64,000 nt of DNA. Source: Arenibacter troitsensis (lineage in GTDB: Bacteria; Bacteroidota; Bacteroidia; Flavobacteriales; Flavobacteriaceae). Both the position numbers and the translations under genes were made by a program. Below are positions 27,342 to 35,525 of the stretch, piece by piece. The notes beneath the pieces were generated by a model. The model made no database searches. It had not been told where the DNA came from and was given only the letters and a program-made list of their open reading frames with translations. Location: assembly GCF_900177645.1 (NCBI RefSeq), contig NZ_FXAO01000009.1, forward strand, positions 62,001-126,000, in the 5' to 3' direction. Position 1 is the first letter of the stretch. Every line of letters begins with the position of its first letter.

Positions 27342-28079
27342 ATGAAAAATTTATTTAGAACATTAGTAGTATTCATTGCTGGAATCAACAGTTTATTTGC
27401 TCAATTACCAGAGCCCGGATTTGTAATAGACGGGAATACGGCAATAGTCATCACAGATCCACAGAACGATTTTTTGAGCCCCCAAGGAGTGGCATGGGGA
27501 GCTGTGGGTGAAAGTGTCAAGGAGAACAATACCATTGAAAACTTGGAAACGATTTTCAAATTGGGGGAAAAACACGATATCCCCGTTTTCGTCTCCCCTC
27601 ATTATTATTATGAGCACGACCATGTATGGAAGTTTGAGGGTACCTTGGAAAAGTTGATGCACAATATTTCCATGTTCGACCGTGGGGACCAGTTGAATGT
27701 CAAGGGTTTTGAAGGATCGGGAGCGGATTGGTTGCCCAGATATAAAAAGTATATCAAAAAGGACAGAGTGGTGGTTACGAGCCCGCATAAAGTATTCGGA
27801 CCAGAGTCCAATGATCTTGCCCTACAGCTGAGAAAACAAAAAATAGATAAAGTGATCTTGGCCGGGATGTCCGGTAACCTTTGTGCCGAATCCCACATGA
27901 GGGACCTTATCGAAGCCGGATTTGAAGTGGCCGTGGTAGGCGATGCTACGGCATCTGCCAAATTACCCGGTTTGGACGGGAACCAGGCCGCACAGACCAA
28001 TTACAAAATGGTATCCAGCAAAGTTTTTACCACACAAGAGCTCGTGAGAGAACTTGGGAACGAAATGATGAAAAAGTAA
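27342..28079 (+). CDS. Secreted isochorismatase-family cysteine hydrolase (copy 3)
   Basis: 245 residues with signal peptide (FRTLVVFIAGINSLFAQ) and the Asp (ITDPQNDFL), Lys (SPHKVFG), Cys (GNLCAESH) triad; probably periplasmic. The mature part from QLPEP to VFTT is identical in protein to copy 1 at 8.7 kb, while the signal peptide and the last 15 residues differ. It is the first gene of the AraC-linked cluster and has its own promoter with operator site A. Substrate unknown; the pairing with a CMD protein, YHS and DUF1348 suggests detoxification or modification of a small organic compound in the envelope (inference). Confidence 0.87.
   Translation: MKNLFRTLVVFIAGINSLFAQLPEPGFVIDGNTAIVITDPQNDFLSPQGVAWGAVGESVKENNTIENLETIFKLGEKHDIPVFVSPHYYYEHDHVWKFEGTLEKLMHNISMFDRGDQLNVKGFEGSGADWLPRYKKYIKKDRVVVTSPHKVFGPESNDLALQLRKQKIDKVILAGMSGNLCAESHMRDLIEAGFEVAVVGDATASAKLPGLDGNQAAQTNYKMVSSKVFTTQELVRELGNEMMKK
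27407..28032 (+). repeat. Inverted near-identical copy of 8725-9351
   Basis: Second arm of the 625-base inverted repeat. Together the arms flank about 18 kb that could invert by homologous recombination. Confidence 0.85.
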
Positions 28080-28214
28080 GGCCACGTACAACATTGTGTT
28101 GATTGTGTTTAGGGGGATGGATATTCAGGTATCTGTCCCTTTTTTGGTTTTCGGCTTTTGGTTCACGTAGGAAGTTCAACCCAAAGAATATCACTTATAA
28201 TGACCAGGGAAAAA

Positions 28215-28272
28215 TGTCCATCTACTGGCGTACATCATCCATTTTATAACATATCCCATCATCGCATCTTTG
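28215..28272 (+). promoter_or_regulatory. AraC-style tandem operator and promoter, site B
   Basis: TGTCCA (28215-28220) and CATCCA (28236-28241) place their TCC cores 21 bases apart; box CATCTTTG at 28265-28272 lies 27 bases after the second core, exactly as in site A. Flanking GGAAAAA, GCGT and TCCATTTT are also shared. Drives the CMD gene and probably the genes after it. Confidence 0.6.
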
Positions 28273-28310
28273 TAATGTCAATAATGACAAATAACTTAAA
28301 ATTAAAAATT

Positions 28311-28859
28311 ATGACACGTTTAAAAGCACTTGATCCACAGGAAGCAACCGGTAGATCTAAAGAATTATTTGATGGTATACAAGCCAAATTGGGAATGGTT
28401 CCAAACATGATGAGAACTATGGGCAATTCTTCCGCTGTACTGGAAGGATACTTAAATCTTAGCGATGCATTGGGCAAGGGCATCTTGGGTAGTAAATTGG
28501 GAGAGCTCATTGCATTGACCGTGGCTGAGGCCAATTCTTGTAACTATTGTTTATCCGCCCACTCATTCATCGGGGAGAAATTGGTTAAAATAGATACTGA
28601 TTCTTTGCATTTGGCAAGAGAAGGAAAAAGTAACGACCCTAAAATAGCCGCAGCCCTAACTTTTGCAAAGTCATTAGTTCTAAAAGGTGGAATAGTAAGT
28701 AATTCTGATGTAGAGGCTGTTAAGTCTGCCGGTTATTCGGAGGGTGCCATCGGAGAAATTGTTGCTCATGTAGCCCTTAATGTATTGACCAATTATTTCA
28801 ATAACACGGCCGATACAGAAATTGATTTCCCTGTGGTCAGCACAGCCAATATCCAATAA
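28311..28859 (+). CDS. Carboxymuconolactone decarboxylase (AhpD-like) protein
   Basis: 182 residues of the CMD/AhpD family, all-helical proteins with a redox CxxC. The active-site block is LTVAEANSCNYCLSAHSFIGEKL, with Glu, Cys-x-x-Cys and His in the family order (E...CxxC..xH). Members act as alkylhydroperoxidase partners or peroxidases. I start at the ATG at 28311; the longer frame from 28158 crosses promoter site B. YHS copy B follows 26 bases after the stop, so they share a transcript. Confidence 0.87.
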   Translation: MTRLKALDPQEATGRSKELFDGIQAKLGMVPNMMRTMGNSSAVLEGYLNLSDALGKGILGSKLGELIALTVAEANSCNYCLSAHSFIGEKLVKIDTDSLHLAREGKSNDPKIAAALTFAKSLVLKGGIVSNSDVEAVKSAGYSEGAIGEIVAHVALNVLTNYFNNTADTEIDFPVVSTANIQ

Positions 28860-28885
28860 TTATTTAACAATTAAATTCAAAAACA

Positions 28886-29353
28886 ATGAGAACATTAAAA
28901 TCGATATTTATATTTAGTTCAATCCTTTTATTAGGATATACCGCACAGGCCCAAATACCTCCAGTAGACAACAACGGGGTGGCCATTGGTGGATATGACG
29001 TAGTCTCTTATTTCTCTGGAGAGGCGAAAAGAGGCTTTGAAAGCTTTTCCGTAAAGTACAATGGTGCTACTTATTACTTTTTTACCAAGTCCAATAGGGC
29101 AGCCTTTAACAAATCTCCTGAGAAATACCTGCCTCAATTTGATGGCTTCTGTGCCTGGGGAGTAGGGGCAAAGTCCGCAAAATTTCCAATAGATCCCGAA
29201 TCCTATGATATTGTTGATGGAAAACTATACTTGTTTTTCAATGCACCCTTTAATGGGGAACAGTTCAATACCATTTTGGATTGGAATAAAAGGACAACGG
29301 AGCTACAAAAGGCTGCCTATGCCAATTGGCCAAAGGTCAAGAACAGTAAATAG
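28886..29353 (+). CDS. YHS-domain protein, secreted, copy B
   Basis: 155 residues: signal peptide (IFIFSSILLLGYTAQAQ), then VAIGGYDVVSYFSGEAKRG, YNGATYYFFTKSNRAAFNKSPEKYLPQFDGFCAWG, a complete YHS core. Likely periplasmic, possibly metal-binding. It sits between the CMD and DUF1348 genes, all in one direction with short gaps. Paralogous to 23247-23744, which also neighbours a DUF1348 gene, so the pair was probably duplicated together. Confidence 0.86.
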   Translation: MRTLKSIFIFSSILLLGYTAQAQIPPVDNNGVAIGGYDVVSYFSGEAKRGFESFSVKYNGATYYFFTKSNRAAFNKSPEKYLPQFDGFCAWGVGAKSAKFPIDPESYDIVDGKLYLFFNAPFNGEQFNTILDWNKRTTELQKAAYANWPKVKNSK

Positions 29354-29420
29354 TTATAGAATATATGGGTAAGTACATCATAATTAACGCTTGCCCATAT
29401 TTTTCTTAAAGAGGATTAAC

Positions 29421-29840
29421 ATGGAAATAGAGAAGAAATATCCGTTGCCCCCTTTTACGGAGGAAACGGCTAAAATTAAAGTACAATTGGCAGAAGATGC
29501 CTGGAACAGTCAAAACCCGATAGCCGTGTCCATGGCATATACAGCAGACACCGAATGGAGAAATAGATCACAATTTGTCAATGGTCGCAAAGAGGTGGTT
29601 GACTTTTTAAAGGATAAATGGAAAAAGGAATTGCGCTATAGGCTACGTAAGTATTTGTGGGCATATACCGACAATAGAATAGCCGTACGATTCGAATATG
29701 AGTATCAAAACCAAGAAGGGCAATGGTTCCGAGCATACGGTAATGAAAATTGGGAATTTAATGAAAACGGCCTTATGGAAAAAAGGTATGCGAGTATCAA
29801 TGACCTTCCCATTTTGGAAAAAGATAGGAAACTTATATAA
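29421..29840 (+). CDS. DUF1348 family protein (NTF2-like), copy B
   Basis: 139 residues from the ATG at 29421, which has AGAGGA upstream; an upstream frame extension to 29391 has no family match. Blocks [38 protein letters not shown] and [17 protein letters not shown] match copy A nearly residue for residue. NTF2-like pocket protein, cytoplasmic, ligand unknown. The AraC gene starts nine bases after its stop. Confidence 0.86.
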   Translation: MEIEKKYPLPPFTEETAKIKVQLAEDAWNSQNPIAVSMAYTADTEWRNRSQFVNGRKEVVDFLKDKWKKELRYRLRKYLWAYTDNRIAVRFEYEYQNQEGQWFRAYGNENWEFNENGLMEKRYASINDLPILEKDRKLI

Positions 29841-29849
29841 TTTATAATT

Positions 29850-30728
29850 ATGGATATTTTTAACACCTACACCCTTATCAATGAACATACAGGAGACCTG
29901 GCATTTAGAATTTGGGATTTTGAGGACAATAATGAATTCTGCAAGGTTAAGAGATTAAATCATTACTCTTTGATCTGGATAAAAAAAGGAAGTGGCACGG
30001 CCACGATAGATCTTTCCGAGCATGATTTTTCCCATAGTACAATGTTCGCTTTGACCCCCTATCAGCCTTTTAAGTTTAGTGAAAAAGAGCAATTGGAGGG
30101 TGTGGTGTTAAATTTTCATCCTGATTTTTTTTGTATACACAAACACCAAGATCAGGTAGCCTGTAACGGGGTACTTTTTAACAATATCTACACCCCCCCA
30201 ATGCAGTACATAGATGACAATACAAAAAGTGAGTTCGAGATGTTGATTTCGAACATGAGAACGGGGATACAAAATGTAGGCCTTGCACAATACGATCTGT
30301 TGGTCTCCTATTTAAAGGTATTTCTAATTACCGCGTCAAGGTCCAAGGCAAAACAGCATCCAGAGGAATTGGAGGCCGTTTACGATAATGAGCCATTTAT
30401 CCTCCAGAAACTCAAGAACTTGATCGAGGCCAACTTCAAAACGAAGCATTCGGCCAGCGAATATGCGGAACTTTTGAATATTACCCCAAAGGCCCTTGCA
30501 AAGATTACCAAAAACCATTTCAACAAGACCATGACCAACCTTATATCGGAAAGGATTATTATTGAGGCGAAACGTGAGCTCTACCTAACGGACAAATCGG
30601 TTAAGGAAATTGCATTCAACCTTGGCTATGAGGATGAGCACTATTTCAGTCGCTTCTTCAAGAACAATGCGGACATTTCACCATCCGTATACCGGGAAAC
30701 AGTAGGTTTTGCAAGAGCTGTTTCCTAA
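29850..30728 (+). CDS. AraC-family transcription regulator of the hydrolase/CMD cluster
   Basis: 292 residues: N-terminal cupin-type half (HYSLIWIKKGSGTATIDLSEHDF, ALTPYQPFKFSE), linker, and a C-terminal AraC DNA-binding part with HSASEYAELLNITPKALAKITKNHFNKT and VKEIAFNLGYEDEHYFSRFFKNNADISPSVYRE. It starts nine bases after the DUF1348 gene, so it is in the transcript it may control. The two tandem-repeat operators at 27.24 and 28.22 kb are the natural candidate targets (inference from position and spacing). Confidence 0.88.
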   Translation: MDIFNTYTLINEHTGDLAFRIWDFEDNNEFCKVKRLNHYSLIWIKKGSGTATIDLSEHDFSHSTMFALTPYQPFKFSEKEQLEGVVLNFHPDFFCIHKHQDQVACNGVLFNNIYTPPMQYIDDNTKSEFEMLISNMRTGIQNVGLAQYDLLVSYLKVFLITASRSKAKQHPEELEAVYDNEPFILQKLKNLIEANFKTKHSASEYAELLNITPKALAKITKNHFNKTMTNLISERIIIEAKRELYLTDKSVKEIAFNLGYEDEHYFSRFFKNNADISPSVYRETVGFARAVS

Positions 30729-30793
30729 AATGACCCTTAATTTAATGAAAATGACCAAGTATGTAATATGCGAATGGTTTAACAATGTATTCT

Positions 30794-31171
30794 ATGAAGG
30801 CTACAGTTTTAAATAAAACATTGGGTTATAGTTTTTACGAAACCTATACAATGTTAAAAAAAAGGATAAAACAAAACGGGTTTTTATTGCTACATGAAAT
30901 AAATACCCAAAATATAGTTGCCAAACAGGGTATAATTATTCCAAAATTGATTCAATTACTGTTCTTTGAACCAAAATATGTAGGTCAAATAATGGAAAAT
31001 GATCCATTGGCTATCAATGATATCCCATTAAAATTTGTGATAAGAAACCTGGGTAATGGACATACCGAGGTAAGTTTTCAAAATCCCATTGGGAATCTAC
31101 AGGATTATAATCTTGATGAAGAAATGTTAAATGACCTCTATAGGCGAATTAATCAATTACTGAATTTTTAA
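30794..31171 (+). CDS. DUF302 family protein
   Basis: About 125 residues of the DUF302 fold: SFYETYTMLKKRIKQNGFLLLHEINTQ, then a middle segment FFEPKYVGQIMENDP, and IPLKFVIRNLGNGHTEVSFQNP near the end. DUF302 proteins are small alpha/beta proteins of unknown activity, often next to redox or sulfur genes. ATG at 30794 is preferred over 30785 because the fold starts right after it; both are possible. It lies 24 bases before the DsrE gene. Confidence 0.65.
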   Translation: MKATVLNKTLGYSFYETYTMLKKRIKQNGFLLLHEINTQNIVAKQGIIIPKLIQLLFFEPKYVGQIMENDPLAINDIPLKFVIRNLGNGHTEVSFQNPIGNLQDYNLDEEMLNDLYRRINQLLNF

Positions 31172-31195
31172 AAATATCCATAAAATCAAAAAGAA

Positions 31196-31561
31196 ATGAA
31201 TAAAACAGCAATCGTTGTACTATCGGATCCAAAAGATGGTTCTGATGAAGCATTAGGTCGAGTATTTAATGCCCTAGGGACAGTTTATGAGTTCAAAGAG
31301 GCTAATGAGGAAGTAAAAATTATTTTTCAAGGGGCAGGAACTAGATGGCCGGAAATCCTACAAAAAGAAGATCATCCTGCCAACGCATTGTATAAGGCAA
31401 TAGAAGACAAAATAGAAGGAATTTCCTGCGCTTGCGCGGATGTCTTTGGTGCTGATGCCTCAGGGCTTGATCTAATAAAAAATAATCCTTTGCCTGGTTC
31501 TGTTGGTTCAAGTAGTTATCTGGCACTACAAAACGATGGCTACACGATAATCAATTTTTGA
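31196..31561 (+). CDS. DsrE-family protein
   Basis: 121 residues with a DsrE/F-like layout: TAIVVLSDPKDGSDEALGRVFNAL at the start, VKIIFQGAGTRWPEIL in the middle and a Cys pair ISCACADVFGA. DsrE-like proteins bind or relay sulfur through a cysteine in the third strand; here CAC is in a suitable place. Downstream of DUF302 and followed by a weak terminator, so the two likely end one transcript. Confidence 0.7.
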   Translation: MNKTAIVVLSDPKDGSDEALGRVFNALGTVYEFKEANEEVKIIFQGAGTRWPEILQKEDHPANALYKAIEDKIEGISCACADVFGADASGLDLIKNNPLPGSVGSSSYLALQNDGYTIINF

Positions 31562-31575
31562 GGTAAAAGTTAACC

Positions 31576-31595
31576 CTCTCAAAGTGGGAGTTTTT
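31576..31595 (+). terminator. Weak Rho-independent terminator
   Basis: Five-pair stem CTCTC / GGGAG with a five-base loop and TTTTT, directly after the DsrE gene. Confidence 0.45.
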
Positions 31596-31649
31596 CCAAT
31601 CGTTTAAACATTGAACTTACAAAACTATGATCAAAATAAAGTGAATAGC

Positions 31650-32567
31650 ATGCACACAACATTTCACTCTGGAGAAATAGAAATACAGAAAATGACTGGT
31701 GAGGTATCAATAGCAGATTCCAACGCTAGAATGATAAAGGATACCATCATTAAAGGAGCCATTAAATTTATTGAAAAGCAATCCATGGTAATAGTGAGTT
31801 CTATTGACAAAAGCAATCAGGTATGGACATCCATTTTGGTTGGTGATGCTGGTTTTGCTGAGGTTCCCGTTTCCAATTCTTTGTCTATCAACTTGGAGAA
31901 TGTACATAGTGATCAGCAAGATATTTTTTATAAGAACATTGTAAATGGCAATCAGATCGGAACCTTATTTATTGAGCTTGCTACTAGAAGAAGATTTCGA
32001 ATCAATGGAACATTAGCCTTGAAAGGGAACAAGATCAACATTACTATTTTGGAGGCATATCCCAATTGTCCCAAGTATATTCAGCAAAGAACCATCCAAC
32101 AACCCAATGTGCAAAGACAGGTTGATATAAAAAAGAAATATGGGCATTCATTGGATATGGATTTACAAAACTGGATTTCTTCCTCTGACACCTTTTTTGT
32201 GGGAAGTATTAGTAACTCAGGTAGCCTTGACGCTTCCCACAGAGGGGGCAAAAAGGGTTTTGTGGAAGTCCTGGACGATAACACCTTAAAAGTACCTGAC
32301 TATCCAGGCAACAGTTTGTTCAATACCATGGGCAATGTCGCTCAAAATAACAAAACCGGGATATTGTTTATCGATTTTGCAAACAAAAGAACCTTACAGC
32401 TGACAGGAAAATCTGAGCTGGTATTTAACCAAAACTCAGCAATTGATTTGGAAAAAACAGGTGGCACTGGTCGTTTTTGGACATTTAAGGTTTTAGAATG
32501 GATCATGACCGAAAATCAACATGATGCAAATTGGGAATTTATAGGGAATTCACCCTTTAATCCTTAG
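31650..32567 (+). CDS. PNPOx-like flavin-binding protein
   Basis: About 305 residues with two pyridoxamine-phosphate-oxidase-like split barrels: SMVIVSSIDKSNQVWTSILVG in the first and FFVGSISNSGSLDASHRGG with GFVEVLDDNTLKVPDYPGN in the second. The DASHRGG signature is typical of the large PNPOx-like family found with pyridoxamine or ferredoxin reductase domains. It likely binds FMN; substrate unknown. ATG at 31650 follows an A/T-rich leader; the frame to 31611 adds 13 residues. Confidence 0.75.
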   Translation: MHTTFHSGEIEIQKMTGEVSIADSNARMIKDTIIKGAIKFIEKQSMVIVSSIDKSNQVWTSILVGDAGFAEVPVSNSLSINLENVHSDQQDIFYKNIVNGNQIGTLFIELATRRRFRINGTLALKGNKINITILEAYPNCPKYIQQRTIQQPNVQRQVDIKKKYGHSLDMDLQNWISSSDTFFVGSISNSGSLDASHRGGKKGFVEVLDDNTLKVPDYPGNSLFNTMGNVAQNNKTGILFIDFANKRTLQLTGKSELVFNQNSAIDLEKTGGTGRFWTFKVLEWIMTENQHDANWEFIGNSPFNP

Positions 32568-32682
32568 TTAGCGCTAAGCTAAATTTTTCATTAACTATTT
32601 GGAAACTGTTAAACAGTACAATAATAAACCTAGACCATATAGTAGGGATAGGAAGTAATTAATTTAATAAAATTTGATTTTG

Positions 32683-33708
32683 ATGGACAGGAGATTATTG
32701 GGGAATATTTTACTTATTCTGCTTTTAATATTGATAGGTTCAGGAATGCTAATGTATTTAATGCCATTTGATAAAAGAGTAGCATCAATACACACCTTTT
32801 TTGCTATGCTTTTTATATTGGCAATGGTGTTTCATATTGTAAACAATAAAAAACCCTTGAAAAATTACATCGTCGGAAAAAGACTTTCAAAACTTAATAA
32901 ATTGCAATTTCCATTGTTTTCCATGATCGCCTTTCTTTTGACATTGGGGCTCTATTTCAATATTAGTGTTCTCAATGATGTATATGCTTTTGGCAATGAA
33001 ATGAGGAATTCGCGATTGGGGAAAATAGAAAAGTCCTTCGATTTTCAAATTATAACCCTAGACAACACTGTTGGGGACAGAAACATTGGTATTGAACTCC
33101 AAAAAGGAGATGCATTCAAATATCCTTTGTTTGCGGTTTGGATAGAGAATATAGAAGGGGAATACATACAGACCCTTTATATTTCTAGAGTTATATCCTC
33201 CAGTACTTTTGATTACGGCAACAAGGTCAATGGCAAATGGGAACCTGCCCTAATTAGGCGACCCGAATCGTTACCATATTGGTCTCACAAAAGAGGTATA
33301 CAAGCCGCAGACGGACTCTACATACCCATGGGAAATTCAGAGGATATTGATGCCTATTCCGGAGCAACGCCAACTGGAAGTTTTATAATTAACTCTAGAG
33401 GCAATTTTAGTTTGAGGAATTACAGAATAATGTTAGAGGTAAACCAATCATATGATTGGAATGAATATTACACCAAGGATAAATTCCCTAATGATAAAAT
33501 ATATTCTGGATCAGGACAGGTCGGACAACCTTCCTTGATTTATGCCGCTGAGGTTATTGCTTCAGACTTTGAATCGACCAAATACTACGTGATGGATTTA
33601 ATAGGCCATGGCCATCATTCGGGCGCTAATGGCACATTGTACAAGGATCTCTCCCATATAACAACAGCTAAACAAATAGCGGAACGCATAATAATATCGG
33701 TTGATTAG
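32683..33708 (+). CDS. DUF4405-type membrane segment plus DUF2271-like domain protein
   Basis: About 341 residues. The N-terminus has three hydrophobic helices (NILLILLLILIGSGMLMYLM; SIHTFFAMLFILAMVFHI with two His that could hold heme as in DUF4405; PLFSMIAFLLTLGLYF). After residue 110 comes a globular part with YPLFAVWIENIEGEYIQTLYISR, the DUF2271-like block, and SGATPTGSF. This suggests a membrane b-type cytochrome-like anchor with an extracytoplasmic domain (inference). The ATG at 32683 is preferred over the TTG at 32674. A spondin-domain gene follows 300 bases later. Confidence 0.55.
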   Translation: MDRRLLGNILLILLLILIGSGMLMYLMPFDKRVASIHTFFAMLFILAMVFHIVNNKKPLKNYIVGKRLSKLNKLQFPLFSMIAFLLTLGLYFNISVLNDVYAFGNEMRNSRLGKIEKSFDFQIITLDNTVGDRNIGIELQKGDAFKYPLFAVWIENIEGEYIQTLYISRVISSSTFDYGNKVNGKWEPALIRRPESLPYWSHKRGIQAADGLYIPMGNSEDIDAYSGATPTGSFIINSRGNFSLRNYRIMLEVNQSYDWNEYYTKDKFPNDKIYSGSGQVGQPSLIYAAEVIASDFESTKYYVMDLIGHGHHSGANGTLYKDLSHITTAKQIAERIIISVD

Positions 33709-33744
33709 AACAGCTTCCCTGGCAAACATACGAAGGGCACTTCT

Positions 33745-33779
33745 AACTGAATAAGTAAATAATATGTAATTATTCAGTT
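33745..33779. terminator. A/T-rich hairpin
   Basis: Perfect ten-base arms AACTGAATAA / TTATTCAGTT with a 15-base loop, 37 bases after the membrane protein stop. Probable weak terminator; the remaining 230 bases to the next start show nothing else. Confidence 0.45.
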
Positions 33780-34012
33780 TATATACTGAACACAGAACGA
33801 TATCAAAAATATTCTGTCGGGTTATGCCAATACACAACATATATGTTTTGGTTTTTGCGAATAGAGTTGAAAGCTATTCGAAACAGTTAAAGCCATTACC
33901 CGGCACGCTGTTGAAAATATAAGTGATTCTAACCAATAGTGATCAACCTCTTTTCGACACAGAAAAAAGCCAATAATAAATTGGGATTTAATATTAACAA
34001 AAAAATGTAATT

Positions 34013-35263
34013 ATGAATTTTAAATTTTTATTTCGGGGACTTGTCCTTTTTACCTTAATGACAAACTTAAGTTGTAACAGTGATGATGATCATGTAGATA
34101 TTGGAGCAACCACCAATAGTTTTACGGTCACTATTAAAAATGTATTTCAAGAGAAGGAGTATTTCAAAAACGGTACTACGGGCCTAATTCAACCAGGCAT
34201 GTCAGAATCCTTTTCTTTTGAAGCAGGTAGGGGACATTACTTAAGTCTTGCCACTATGTTTGTCCAATCCAACGATCTATTTTATGCACCAGATGATAAC
34301 GGAATGGCGTTATACGATAGTGATGGAAATGCTGTAACAGGTAATGTAACCTCCATGTTTAACCTGTGGGATGCAGGAACAGAGGTAAATGAGGAACCTG
34401 GGGTTGGTGAAAATCAGGCTCCTAGACAAAGTGGTCCAAATACTGGGGTGGTTGAAAACGGTACCGTTGAGCTCATTGGCAACGTAGAGGACGGTTTTAC
34501 CTATCCTGAAGACGAAGCAGTAATAAAAGTTTCGTTGGAGCATGATGGCGAAACAATGTTTACGGTAACCATTGAAAATGTATCTGGAACATCCCCGCTT
34601 CCCACCCCCTTGGCCCCAGGAACTTGGGTAGTCCATAACAGTGGACAATCACCATTGTTCTCAGAGGGAAGTGCTTCTACTGAAGGTCTGGAAAGAGTTG
34701 CTGAAGACGGGAACAATGCAATTTTGGAAGAGTCCTTGGCTTCGAATAGCGGTTACGTATCACCATTTGCCCCAGGATCGTTTGGAATCAACGACCCTGT
34801 ATTCACTTCTGGTGAAGCTTCAAACGAGGCATTGGAGGGTTTAGCTGAGGATGGTAGTCCTGTTGGCTTTTCACTTATTTTTAACACGCCCGATGGTGGT
34901 AGTTCTCCCGGACCTATTTTTCCTGGTAATTCCTATTCCTTTGAATTTGAGGCAACGGAAGGAGATTTGCTGTCTTTTGCTACCATGTTGGTTCAATCCA
35001 ATGACTGGTTTGTTGGTTCCGAAGGCATACAATTATACAATAACGGGACTCCAGTTTCTGGGGATATAACCAATTTAATTGGATTATTTGATGCGGGAAC
35101 CGAAACGGACGAATATGCCGGTGCCGGGAATAATCAACCTGTACGGCAAACCGGCCCAAATACAGGTGCGAATGAAGAAGGGGTAATTGAAGTTGAAACA
35201 AATCCTGGAAGTCATGTGCCCAATGTGTCCGAAATGGTCAAGGTCACTATTAATCCCAATTAA
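34013..35263 (+). CDS. Lipoprotein with two spondin-type domains
   Basis: 416 residues: lipoprotein signal (FTLMTNLSC, lipobox Cys near residue 21), then two Spond_N-like domains repeated in tandem. Matching blocks are FEAGRGHYLSLATMFVQSNDLFYAPDDNG / FEATEGDLLSFATMLVQSNDWFVGSEG, and LWDAGTEVNEEPGVGENQAPRQSGPNTG / LFDAGTETDEYAGAGNNQPVRQTGPNTG. The acidic DxGTExxE loops suggest calcium binding. It is anchored to the outer side of a membrane. Domains of this kind bind surfaces or ligands; the specific role here is unknown. Confidence 0.8.
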   Translation: MNFKFLFRGLVLFTLMTNLSCNSDDDHVDIGATTNSFTVTIKNVFQEKEYFKNGTTGLIQPGMSESFSFEAGRGHYLSLATMFVQSNDLFYAPDDNGMALYDSDGNAVTGNVTSMFNLWDAGTEVNEEPGVGENQAPRQSGPNTGVVENGTVELIGNVEDGFTYPEDEAVIKVSLEHDGETMFTVTIENVSGTSPLPTPLAPGTWVVHNSGQSPLFSEGSASTEGLERVAEDGNNAILEESLASNSGYVSPFAPGSFGINDPVFTSGEASNEALEGLAEDGSPVGFSLIFNTPDGGSSPGPIFPGNSYSFEFEATEGDLLSFATMLVQSNDWFVGSEGIQLYNNGTPVSGDITNLIGLFDAGTETDEYAGAGNNQPVRQTGPNTGANEEGVIEVETNPGSHVPNVSEMVKVTINPN

Positions 35264-35324
35264 GAACGACATCAAGTTTATACAATTGCTATATAGCTCG
35301 TAACTTATATACTAGGAAAATGAA

Positions 35325-35354
35325 AAAACGGCCAATAAATGGCCGTTTTGTTTT
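35325..35354 (+). terminator. Rho-independent terminator
   Basis: Stem AAAACGGCCA / TGGCCGTTTT (perfect), five-base loop, then GTTTTC. Ends the spondin-domain lipoprotein gene. Confidence 0.8.
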
Positions 35355-35525
35355 CTTTGGATTAAGAATATACCATGGATTTTGCCCCTTTATGAAAATT
35401 ATGTATCTCTGGGTTAACGCTTCCTTTTCAATAGTAACTAAATACCTGGAACATCCCAGTTAGTTTCCTATGCCTTTGTAAAGGATTATTGCATAGATGT
35501 AGTCGCTATTTATCCAAAGACATTA

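Noticed and set aside
34310-34648. Minus-strand 112-residue frame under the spondin gene
   Set aside because: Antisense to a repeated lipoprotein; composition does not look coding.
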